From the NCBI RefSeq assembly GCF_015351245.1, contig NZ_JADKSO010000002.1:558001-622000 (forward strand): a stretch of DNA of 64,000 bases. The letters run 5' to 3'. The translations under genes and the position numbers were made by a program. The stretch comes from Rathayibacter sp. VKM Ac-2879 (GTDB lineage Bacteria > Actinomycetota > Actinomycetes > Actinomycetales > Microbacteriaceae). A model generated the notes under the pieces. That model was not told where the DNA came from. It did not search any database and saw only the letters and a program-made list of their open reading frames with translations. This document shows positions 18,924 through 26,344 of the stretch, in pieces. Position 1 is the stretch's first letter. Every line of letters starts with the position of its first letter.

Positions 18924-19709
18924 GTGCCCACCGAATGCATCCACGGACTCGACATCGCCCTCTGCGACGTCTGCTCCCCCGCCAAGCTCCCCGAGCCTGC
19001 AGGCCGCACTACGCGCACCCCCGCCCGCGTGCCCGGCACCTCGCGCGCCGCCACGGCCCGCGCTGCCGCGCGCGGCACCGCTCGCGAGAAGCCGCTGCCC
19101 CAGGTCGACATCGCCGCCCAGCGCATCTACCACGTGACGCACCTCGACAACCTCGAGGCGATCGTCGCCTCCGGGGCCCTGCTCGCCGACCAGCAGCTCA
19201 CCGAGCGTCCGGCGGTCGACGTCAGCGCCGAGACAACGCGCGAGCACCGTCGCGCCGTGCAGGTGCGCGACGGCATGAGCGTGGCCGGCTTCGTGCCGTT
19301 CTTCCTCTCTCCCGACGCCGGCCTGTGGGCCGACCTGCGCGGGGAGCGGGTCGCCCCGCACTGGTCGCCCAGCGCGCACAAGACCACCGCCTCCCAGTTC
19401 GTCATACTCGTCGGATCGCTCGCGTCCGCGCCGGTGCTCAGCGACGGCGACGCCTCGCACGTTCTCACCCGCTTCACCGAGGGCGACGCCCTCGTGCGCA
19501 CCGTCGCACGCCTCCTGGTCGACGAGCCGGCGCTGCGCGGCGCCGAGGCCCTGGTCCCCGAGAGGTTCCCGCTCGAGGGAATCGCGACCGTGGGAGTCGC
19601 CTCGGTCGCGGCGCGCAAGCGGGTCAAGGCGCTCTTCGAGGGCGTCGACGCCTCGCCTCGGGTCGCCGTCTACCCGCCGTGGTTCCACCCGGTGGCCGAG
19701 GAGGCGTGA
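18924..19709 (+). CDS. DarT (DUF4433)-like ADP-ribosyltransferase with N-terminal Cys/His motif
   Basis: 261 residues. The part from 67 on matches DarT, the toxin that ADP-ribosylates thymidine in single-stranded DNA: IYHVTHLDNLEAIVASGAL (67-86, NAD site), GFVPFFLSPDAGLW (122-135), and RGAEALVPERFPLEGI (205-220), whose Glu208 is at the place of the catalytic Glu. The first 20 residues hold C5-x-H7 and C14-x2-C17, a possible small zinc site, joined by an Ala/Arg-rich linker of about 40 residues. No macrodomain (DarG) gene lies next to it. GTG start with AAGGA at 7 bases. The family call is from motif memory; whether it is a toxin is open. Confidence 0.75.
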   Translation: MPTECIHGLDIALCDVCSPAKLPEPAGRTTRTPARVPGTSRAATARAAARGTAREKPLPQVDIAAQRIYHVTHLDNLEAIVASGALLADQQLTERPAVDVSAETTREHRRAVQVRDGMSVAGFVPFFLSPDAGLWADLRGERVAPHWSPSAHKTTASQFVILVGSLASAPVLSDGDASHVLTRFTEGDALVRTVARLLVDEPALRGAEALVPERFPLEGIATVGVASVAARKRVKALFEGVDASPRVAVYPPWFHPVAEEA

Positions 19710-19757
19710 GCGAGTCCCACGCCGCACTGATCCGGCGGGGATCCTCGGGAGCATCCG

Positions 19758-20282
19758 TCAGTCGACGTCGAGCAGCTCGAGACGCTCGGCCAGGTAGCGG
19801 CGGAGGGGCATGAGGCCTTGCTCGCCGAGACCCGGCGCCCATCGCACCATCGCCGCCGCGCCGCGGAGGGAAAGCGGCTCCGGCCCCGCCTCGAGCCCGG
19901 CGGCGTCGGTCGCGAGGCGTCGCCACCCATAGTTGACGATCTCGCCCTCGGCGAAGGGGCCGTCGAAGGCGGCGCGACGGATCTCGCGGCGCTCCTCTTG
20001 CGACTCCGACTGGTTGTTGGCGTGCAGCGGAGCGACGGCTCGCGTGACCGAGCCCGTCGCGAACAGCTCACCGTCGTGCCCGAGCAGCACGACTCCGAGG
20101 CGCCATGCGCGGGTACGAGGCACCATCACGGGCTTGCGGCGGATGCCGAGGATCGGACGCGGCGAGCGGAGCTCGGCGAGGGCCTGATCGGCGGCCCCGC
20201 GACGCTCAAGCTCGGCCGCGGTCTCGGCGCACAGCCGCGCCAGCTCGGCTGCGGCGCGTGAGGCCTCGGGCGACGGCGACAT
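19758..20282 (-). CDS. Uncharacterised protein, 174 aa
   Basis: I do not recognise the family. It starts with an Ala/Glu-rich helix (about 1-40), followed by RPILGIRRKPVMVPRTRAWRLG, a beta-rich core (VVLLGHDGELFATGSVTRAVAP), and NQSESQEERREIRRAAFDGPFAEGEIVNYGWR; it ends in two helices. No signal peptide, membrane segment or Cys. GC-rich coding pattern with good third-position bias and a clear GAGGAGG ribosome site before the ATG argue that it is real. TACGCT lies about 30 bases upstream. It converges with the DarT-like gene (48 bases between stops) and diverges from adk, so no operon partner suggests a role. Confidence 0.7.
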   Translation of the reverse strand: MSPSPEASRAAAELARLCAETAAELERRGAADQALAELRSPRPILGIRRKPVMVPRTRAWRLGVVLLGHDGELFATGSVTRAVAPLHANNQSESQEERREIRRAAFDGPFAEGEIVNYGWRRLATDAAGLEAGPEPLSLRGAAAMVRWAPGLGEQGLMPLRRYLAERLELLDVD

Positions 20283-20410
20283 GGCCCTCCTCGGAATCGA
20301 CTCCACCAGCGTAGACGCGGGGCAGCGTCGACGCGGAGGCCCGGGGCGAGGTGCCCGGTTACGATCGCCTGGCGGCTCTGTGGAGCCGAGGACACCGAGG
20401 AGGACGAGCG

Positions 20411-20977
20411 ATGCGCGTCATCATGATGGGCCCGCCGGGCGTGGGCAAAGGCACTCAGGCGGCCCTGCTGGCCGCGGAGCTGGGCGTCCCGACGATCTCG
20501 ACCGGCGAGCTGTTCCGGGCGCACGTCGCCGACGGCACCGAGCTCGGGAGGCGGCTGCGCTCGCTCATCGAGGCGGGCGAGTACGTGCCGGACGAGATGA
20601 CCAATGCTCTCGTCGCCGAGCGGCTCGACGAGCCCGATGTCAGCGCGGGATTCATCCTCGACGGCTACCCGCGCACCAGCGCCCAGGTCGACGAGCTCGA
20701 CCGGATGCTCGCGGCACGGGGCGCGGAGCTCTCCCGCGTCGTCCTGCTCGAGGCCGACACCGAGGTCGTGCTCGACCGGCTCCGTGGCCGCTCGAGCGCA
20801 GAGGGGCGCGCCGACGACGACCCGGAGGTCGTGCGCACTCGCATCGAGGTGTACCACCGGGAGACAGCCCCGCTCCACAGTCGCTATGACGAGCGCGGCC
20901 TTCTCGCGCGCGTGGACGGTACCGGAGCCCAGGAGGAGGTGGCCGCGAGGGTGGCCGCCGCGGTACGACACGAGTAA
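20411..20977 (+). CDS. adk: Adenylate kinase, short-LID form
   Basis: Interconverts ATP, AMP and ADP. 188 residues. P-loop GPPGVGKGT at 7-15, NMP-binding STGELFRAHVADGTELGRRLRSLIEAGEYVPDEMTNALV, FILDGYPRTSAQVDELD, and a short LID (RGRSSAEGRADDDPEVVRTRI) without zinc Cys, as in most actinobacterial Adk. The ATG at 20411 has GAGGA 6 bases before it. In related genomes the main adk lies beside secY in the ribosomal protein cluster, so this solitary copy may be a second adk; that is inference. It is followed by a strong terminator shared with convergent carD. Confidence 0.9.
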   Translation: MRVIMMGPPGVGKGTQAALLAAELGVPTISTGELFRAHVADGTELGRRLRSLIEAGEYVPDEMTNALVAERLDEPDVSAGFILDGYPRTSAQVDELDRMLAARGAELSRVVLLEADTEVVLDRLRGRSSAEGRADDDPEVVRTRIEVYHRETAPLHSRYDERGLLARVDGTGAQEEVAARVAAAVRHE

Positions 20978-20992
20978 GCCGCCGCGACGCGA

Positions 20993-21029
20993 GAGCGGGA
21001 GGTCGGCCTGACGGCTCGGCCTCCCGCTC
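20993..21029. terminator. Bidirectional terminator between adk and carD
   Basis: Inverted repeat GAGCGGGAGG (20993-21002) and CCTCCCGCTC (21020-21029), extended inward by about four more pairs including G-U. It lies 15 bases after the adk stop and 29 bases after the carD stop, between convergent genes. Confidence 0.8.
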
Positions 21030-21058
21030 CGGGTGCGCGGCTGAGCGCGCGGAGGCCG

Positions 21059-21550
21059 CTACAGAGCGGAGACGAGCACCTCGTCGAGCTTCGCCGAGGC
21101 CTCCTCGTCGGTGGCCTTGAGCGCGAGGGAGAGCTCGGAGACGAGGATCTGGCGGGCTTTCAGCAGCATGCGCTTCTCTCCGGCCGAGACTCCGCCGGCC
21201 TGCTCGCGACGCCACAGGTCGCGGACGACCTCACTGACGCGGTAGACGCTGCCGCTGGCCATCTTCTCCTGGTTGGCCTTGAAGCGACGCGACCAGTTGC
21301 TGGCCTCCTCGGCGACGTCGCTGCGCAGCACGTCGTAGACCGCCTGGACGCCAGCGTCATCGATGATCTCGCGCACGCCGACGAGCTCGGCGTTCTCGAC
21401 AGGGAGGGTGATCGTGAGTTCGCTGGTGTGCACGTTCATCGTCATGAACGTCTTCTCGACGCCCTTGACCGAGCGCTTCTCGAGCCCGGTGATCGTCACC
21501 GCTCCGTGGTGCGGGTAGACCAGGGTCTCGCCGACCTCGAATGTCATCAT
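21059..21550 (-). CDS. carD: CarD family RNA polymerase-binding regulator
   Basis: 163 residues: N-terminal RNA polymerase-interaction domain (FEVGETLVYPHHGAVTITGLEKR, about 1-60) and a helical DNA-binding C-terminal domain with NWSRRFKANQEKMASG and VVRDLWRREQAGGVSAGEKRML. CarD binds the beta subunit and stabilises open promoter complexes. Usually carD precedes ispD-ispF; here no isp gene follows. Instead its ATG overlaps the TGA of an upstream TetR gene (ATGA), implying coupled translation; AAAGG lies 7 bases before it. It may therefore be a second, regulated CarD; the genome copy number cannot be seen. Confidence 0.9.
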   Translation of the reverse strand: MMTFEVGETLVYPHHGAVTITGLEKRSVKGVEKTFMTMNVHTSELTITLPVENAELVGVREIIDDAGVQAVYDVLRSDVAEEASNWSRRFKANQEKMASGSVYRVSEVVRDLWRREQAGGVSAGEKRMLLKARQILVSELSLALKATDEEASAKLDEVLVSAL

Positions 21551-22230
21551 GTCGTGCCTTTCGTCGTGGGGCGTGGTGGGACTGAAGAAGTAGGGGTGGC
21601 CAGCGGCGCCTCGGCGAGCCACGAGGGCAGGAGAGCGAGGAGGTGCTCGACGAGCTCCTCGTCGGTGCCGTCGAGCGAGCCGGCGAGCCAGGCACCGACG
21701 ACGGCGAGGACGCCTCCGGCCGCGAACGTCGCGGCGAGCTCGGAGTCGACCGCCGAGGGGACCTCGACTCGGGCGAGCACCTCTCGATGCAGTGCAAGGG
21801 CCGTCGCGAGGACGGCGTCGTCGGAGGCGACCCTGGCCGAGGCCCGGGCGCGCAGTCGTGCGTGGAACGCGTGCCGGTCGACGAGGCGTTCGACGAGGCG
21901 GGAGTAGCCGCGGCGCAGGGCGAGCACCCCGGTCTGGTCGGTGGCGTGGGGCTCGGCGACGTCGGCGAGCACGAGGTCTTCGCGCAACAGCGCGGAGGCG
22001 ACCGCGGCCGCGTCGTCGAAGTGGGCGTAGAACGAGCTGCGACTGATGCCGGCCTCGCGCACGATGTCGCTCACGGCGATGCCCTCGGCGCGTTCGCCGT
22101 CGCTCTGCATGACGAGGCGTTCGACCGCGTCGAACACGCGACGACGGGTGCGCCTCGCACGAGGATCGCCCGAGCCGGGCGCCGTGGGCGACTCCGCCGC
22201 GTGCGTGGAGGCGAGGCGAGCGGAAGTCAT
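21547..22230 (-). CDS. TetR family transcriptional regulator
   Basis: 227 residues. N-terminal helix-turn-helix at about 28-75 (RRVFDAVERLVMQSD, IAVSDIVREAGISRSSFYAHFDDAAAVA), then an all-helical ligand domain. The tail is Pro/Thr-rich (SSVPPRPTTKGTT). Its stop overlaps the carD start by 4 bases, so it is the first gene of a TetR-carD pair. TACAGT lies 7 bases before the ATG, and the flanking CTGT...ACAG half-sites could be its own operator. Ligand unknown; SNF2 helicase, the next gene upstream, runs in the same direction but 146 bases away. Confidence 0.9.
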   Translation of the reverse strand: MTSARLASTHAAESPTAPGSGDPRARRTRRRVFDAVERLVMQSDGERAEGIAVSDIVREAGISRSSFYAHFDDAAAVASALLREDLVLADVAEPHATDQTGVLALRRGYSRLVERLVDRHAFHARLRARASARVASDDAVLATALALHREVLARVEVPSAVDSELAATFAAGGVLAVVGAWLAGSLDGTDEELVEHLLALLPSWLAEAPLATPTSSVPPRPTTKGTT

Positions 22231-22262
22231 CGACCCTACTGTATCACTTTTCGGACAGGTGT
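22231..22262 (-). promoter_or_regulatory. TetR gene promoter and possible operator
   Basis: On the minus strand TACAGT (22238-22243) lies 7 bases before the TetR ATG. The block from 22239 to 22258 has CTGT and ACAG at its ends, covering the -10 box and the GTCCGAAAAGTG spacer. TGTCCGAAAA-like halves are common in TetR operators; the symmetry here is imperfect. Confidence 0.4.
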
Positions 22263-22376
22263 TCGAGAACGCCGCTGGAGTTGCCGCGCGCGGGCGACCC
22301 GACGCACGCTCCCGGCGGGTGCACCGCCCGCGCCCGTCGCGCTGGTCGAGGACGTCGACCACTCGTGAGAAGGCGG

Positions 22377-25300
22377 TTACGGCTCGAGCAGCTCGCGGAT
22401 GTCCTCCGCCGTGAGCGCCGCAGCGAAGAGCTCGCCCTCGTCGAGGGTCGCCGCGCTCAACCGAGCCTTGCGCTCCTGCAGTCGCACGATCTTCTCCTCG
22501 ATCGTGTCGCGGGCGACGAGTCTGTAGACGTTGACGCGGCGCTCCTGCCCGATGCGGTGGGCGCGATCGACCGCTTGAGCTTCGGCGGCAGGGTTCCACC
22601 AGGGGTCGAGGATGAAGACGTGGTCGGCCTCGGTCAGCGTGAGCCCGGTGCCTCCCGCCTTGAGGCTGACCAGGAACACCGGCGCGCTACCAGAGCGGAA
22701 CGCCTCGATCACGCCCGCACGATCGCGGGTGGAGCCGTCGAGCTGCACGAAAGGGACGCCGCGTCGGCGCAGCCGCTCGCCGGCGCGTTCCAGGTAGGAG
22801 GTGAAGGTGCTGAACACCAGCGCCCGACGCCCCTCTGCGAGCACGTCGTCGAGGTGCTCGACGAGAGCATCGAGTTTGGCGGAGGGGACGTGCCGGTAGG
22901 CGGGATCCACCAGCGAGGCGTCGAGCGCCAGCAAGCGCAGCAGGGTGAGCGAGCGGAACACGGTGAAGCGCTGCCGGTCGAGGTCTTCGACGAGACCGAG
23001 CAGCTTGCGACGCTCGCGCTGGAGGAACCCGTCGTAGAGGACCCGATGACTCGGAGCGAGCACCACCTCGAGAGTCTGCTCCTGCTTCTCGGGGAGCTCA
23101 GGAGCGACGGCCTCCTTCGTGCGCCGCAGCAGGAAGGGCCGGATGCGCCGACGCAACCGCTCGAGCCTGCGTCGCGCGCCCTCGGCGTGGCTGAGCGTCG
23201 AGCCGCCCGAGAAGTCGGGCGACGCCACGCCGATCGGTGCCTCGGCGTGCTGGATCGGACGGGTGTACTCCTCACGGAACCGCCGTAGCGGCGGCAGGAG
23301 GCCCGGAGCGACGAGCGCGAGGATCGCCCACAGCTCGTCCAGGGAGTTCTCGAGCGGTGTGCCGGTCAGCGCGAGCGTCAGCGGAGCGCCGACGGACCGG
23401 GCGGCGCGATGGGTCTGCGAGCTCGGGTTCTTGACGAACTGGGCTTCGTCGAGGATCAGCGCCGACCATTCCCGGGCCGCCCACTGCTCGCCCGCCCGTC
23501 GCAGCACCGCATAGCTCGTGAGCACCACGTCGACGTCCGCGCTCACCGTCGCGACCTCCCGCGAGCCAGCGACGATGGCCACGCGGAGCCCTGGAGCGAA
23601 GCGCTCGGCCTCGCTCCGCCAGCCGGGCACGACGGAGGTGGGGGCCACGACGAGGAACGGCGGGCGGTCCACCCCGGCGCGGCGCGCCTCCTCGACCGCC
23701 TCGACGATCATCGCGAGGGTCTGCAGGGTCTTGCCCAGCCCCATGTCGTCGGCGAGGATCCCGCCGAGGCCGTTCCGCCTCCGGTGCACGAGCCAGCTGT
23801 AGCCCTCTCGCTGATAGGGGCGCAGCTCGGCCGAGAGCCCCTCGGGGGGCGCGACCTCGCTGGGTGCTCCCGCGGCGAGGGCCGAAGCGAGCACCTCGCG
23901 CCAGGAGTCGGAGGCGACGCTCTCGTCGGCCACCTCCTCGAGCTCCTCCCAGAGTGCCGTCTGATGGCGACCGAGCCTCGGTCCCGTCTCCCACTCGTCG
24001 AGGTCGTCGGCGCGGTCGAGCAGCTCGCGAAGGCGGTCGAGGCCCGGGTGAGCGAGCGAGAGGTAGGAGTGGTCGACGAGGCGGATGCGGGAGGCGCCCG
24101 TCGCGAGCGCGCGAAAGAGCGGGAGGAACGGCACGGTCCTGTCCCCGATCGTCACCACGACGCCGAGGTCGAACCAGTCCGGGCTCTCGGTGTCGACCAC
24201 CGTGACCGTCAGCGAGAGAGCACCGGTGAGGAGCCGGTAGTCGGGCGCGACACCCTCTCGCTCGACCCGTACCCCGCCGACGCCCTCGAGGAGCGGCAGC
24301 TGCTCGACGACGAATACCGCCGCCTCGGCGCCGCGCAACACGGTCGAGCCGCCGGGCTCGGGTCGGACACTCGCGCCCTGCGCCTCGAGCACCGAGCTGG
24401 CACGTTGGAGGAGGGCGGCCTCGGCGGACGAGTCGCCCGCCCCGTCGAGCTCGCTCGCTCGGTCGGGAGTGCGCCTCCAGTGCCAGCCGACGCGCACCAC
24501 GGCGCGCGGCTCGAACGACACCGTGCACACCAGCCGGGGCGGCTCGGGCTCGCCGAGCTCGAGGGCCGCCGTCTCGGAGCGGACCGCGACCCGCCCGCGC
24601 AGCGGCGGAAGATGCTCGAGCACGAACTCGTCGAGGTCCTCCTCGGGGATCGCAGTCGCGTCGGGGTGACGCAGCAGGAGCATCTCTTCGTCGTCGAAGG
24701 CTCGGCGCGCGGCGGCGAGGCGGAAGGAGGAGCCATCGATGACGTAGACGCCGTGGCGCGCCACCGGGCGGGCAGACTCGATCGGGACCTCGTCTCCGTC
24801 GAGCCGCAGCGAGGGGCGCAGCGTGAGGCCCGAACCTCCTCCCCCGCTCGCGAGCAGCGCGAGCTCGGCCGCGCCTCCTACGAGGATGCTCCCCTTGTCG
24901 GCCGCGAGCAGCGGCACACCCAGCTCGGCCGCCTGATCGAGGAGGCGCCACACGAGAGGGCTCTCGTAGTCGTCGAGGTGGATCCACTCGGGATCCTGAC
25001 CCAGGTGGACCGTCCTGGTGGCCTGGTGCAGGGCGGCGAACTCGGCGAACCAGCGCTGGTGTGCCGGGTCGAGCGAGAGTCGATGGGTCTGGAAGTTCAG
25101 AGACTTCCAGGTGAGCGTCGAGCGGCTCCACGCGCCACCTCGGCCAGGGACCACCGGCCGGGTCGCGAGCCGGTACTCGTCGCGCCGGCCCGGGTCGTAG
25201 CTCGCGGCGGTCACGCGCTCGCTCGCGGGAGCGCGCCACGGATCGTCTGCCCGCCGCACGAGCCTCCGCAGCTCGAACAGCAGGCCGATCGGCGTCAGGG

Positions 25301-25385
25301 CGCCGACGGGACTCTCGTCGACGACGCCCGCGCTCAGCTCTCCCACGCGCGTACGCCACGCGGGAGACGGGGAGTCGGGAGGCAT
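22377..25385 (-). CDS. SNF2/RapA-type DEAD-box-related helicase
   Basis: 1002 residues. Residues 1 to about 520 form a divergent N-terminal region of the bacterial SNF2 group. The motor domain follows: motif I ADDMGLGKTLQT near 545, motif II LDEAQFVKN (DEAQ box) near 646, TGTPLENSLDELWAIL, RTKEAVAPELPEK, then the second RecA lobe with STFTSYLERAGERL, VSLKAGGTGLTLTEADHVFILDPWWNPAAEAQAVDRAHRIGQ near 910-945. This is a dsDNA translocase; a cellular role in bacteria is not established. No Cys-rich SWIM zinc motif, frequent in this group, is seen at the N-terminus. ATG start chosen at MPPDSPSPAW; no clear ribosome site. Confidence 0.92.
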   Translation of the reverse strand: MPPDSPSPAWRTRVGELSAGVVDESPVGALTPIGLLFELRRLVRRADDPWRAPASERVTAASYDPGRRDEYRLATRPVVPGRGGAWSRSTLTWKSLNFQTHRLSLDPAHQRWFAEFAALHQATRTVHLGQDPEWIHLDDYESPLVWRLLDQAAELGVPLLAADKGSILVGGAAELALLASGGGGSGLTLRPSLRLDGDEVPIESARPVARHGVYVIDGSSFRLAAARRAFDDEEMLLLRHPDATAIPEEDLDEFVLEHLPPLRGRVAVRSETAALELGEPEPPRLVCTVSFEPRAVVRVGWHWRRTPDRASELDGAGDSSAEAALLQRASSVLEAQGASVRPEPGGSTVLRGAEAAVFVVEQLPLLEGVGGVRVEREGVAPDYRLLTGALSLTVTVVDTESPDWFDLGVVVTIGDRTVPFLPLFRALATGASRIRLVDHSYLSLAHPGLDRLRELLDRADDLDEWETGPRLGRHQTALWEELEEVADESVASDSWREVLASALAAGAPSEVAPPEGLSAELRPYQREGYSWLVHRRRNGLGGILADDMGLGKTLQTLAMIVEAVEEARRAGVDRPPFLVVAPTSVVPGWRSEAERFAPGLRVAIVAGSREVATVSADVDVVLTSYAVLRRAGEQWAAREWSALILDEAQFVKNPSSQTHRAARSVGAPLTLALTGTPLENSLDELWAILALVAPGLLPPLRRFREEYTRPIQHAEAPIGVASPDFSGGSTLSHAEGARRRLERLRRRIRPFLLRRTKEAVAPELPEKQEQTLEVVLAPSHRVLYDGFLQRERRKLLGLVEDLDRQRFTVFRSLTLLRLLALDASLVDPAYRHVPSAKLDALVEHLDDVLAEGRRALVFSTFTSYLERAGERLRRRGVPFVQLDGSTRDRAGVIEAFRSGSAPVFLVSLKAGGTGLTLTEADHVFILDPWWNPAAEAQAVDRAHRIGQERRVNVYRLVARDTIEEKIVRLQERKARLSAATLDEGELFAAALTAEDIRELLEP

Positions 25386-25450
25386 CGCCCCATGCTGCCA
25401 CGCACCTCCGACACGCACCGACGGCGCTCGATGAGACGCGGCGCTGCGGG

Positions 25451-25456
25451 CACAAT
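25451..25456 (+). promoter_or_regulatory. Possible leaderless -10 box of the epimerase-like gene
   Basis: CACAAT with 6 bases to the ATG at 25463; first position deviates from TANNNT. Confidence 0.3.
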
Positions 25457-25462
25457 CGGAGC

Positions 25463-26344
25463 ATGACCCCGAGCGACTCCCCGGCCCCGACCGTCCTCAC
25501 TCTCGGCAGCGAGCGACTCCGCGTGGCGCTGACCACCGCGGGCGCCGAGCTGACCTCGCTCCGCGACGCCGAAGGTCGCGAATACCTCTGGCAGGCCGGC
25601 CCGGAATGGCGCAGGCACGCTCCCGTGCTCTTCCCGATCATCGGGCGCCTCCCGGGCGACACCCTGCACCACGAGGGCGTGGACTACCGGATGGGCCAGC
25701 ACGGCTTCGCCCGAGACCGCGAGTTCGAGATCGCGGGGGTCTCGGGCGACGAAGCCGTGTTCCGCCTCCGCAGCGATGCGCGCTCACGAGAGGTGTTCCC
25801 CTTCGACTGGACCCTGCTCATCGCCTACGCCGTCACCGACGCGACCCTCCGTATCACCCAGACCGTGGAGAACCGCGGCCAGACGCCGCTCGGCGTCTCG
25901 GTGGGCAACCACCCGGCGTTCGCCCTGCCGCTGCCCGGCGCCTCCAGCGAACATCGCATCCGCTTCGCCCAGGCAGAGCCGGAGGGGTTCCGCCGCGCTC
26001 CCGAGAACCTCCTGCTCGCCGAGCGCCACCCGGCACCCCTCGCCGCGGGCGTGCTCGCTGTGGACGACGCCCTCTTCGAGGACGGCGTGATGGTCTTCGA
26101 CGAGCCCCGTCGGCGCACGCTGACCCTGGAGGCGGACGGAGCGCGCTCGATCTCGGTCGACACGGGCGACTTCGACGTCGTCGGCGTGTGGAAGCCGATC
26201 GGTGCGCCCTTCGTGTGCCTCGAGCCGTGGCGGAGCGTGCCCACTCCCGAGGGCTGGGACGGCGACATCGTCGACAAGCCGCGGCAGCTCGTCCTCGAGC
26301 CCGGCGAGCAGCGGGCGCTGTTCTACAGCATCGCGCTGATCTGA
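25463..26344 (+). CDS. Aldose 1-epimerase family protein
   Basis: 293 residues, galactose mutarotase-like beta-sandwich. Family signs: WRRHAPVLFPIIGRLPGDTLHHEGVDYRMGQHGFARD near 48-84 with the catalytic-type His, VSVGNHPAFALPLPG with the second His near 150, and VCLEPWRSVPTPEGWDGD carrying the catalytic Glu near 253. It resembles the LacX-like branch rather than classic GalM, so the substrate (hexose, hexose phosphate) is uncertain. The 3' end overlaps the convergent ppx gene by 22 bases. Preceded by the divergent SNF2 gene. Confidence 0.88.
   Translation: MTPSDSPAPTVLTLGSERLRVALTTAGAELTSLRDAEGREYLWQAGPEWRRHAPVLFPIIGRLPGDTLHHEGVDYRMGQHGFARDREFEIAGVSGDEAVFRLRSDARSREVFPFDWTLLIAYAVTDATLRITQTVENRGQTPLGVSVGNHPAFALPLPGASSEHRIRFAQAEPEGFRRAPENLLLAERHPAPLAAGVLAVDDALFEDGVMVFDEPRRRTLTLEADGARSISVDTGDFDVVGVWKPIGAPFVCLEPWRSVPTPEGWDGDIVDKPRQLVLEPGEQRALFYSIALI

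Noticed and set aside
22314-22328. GGCGG/CCGCC hairpin after the SNF2 gene as terminator
   Set aside because: Only 5 bp, likely by chance at this GC content.
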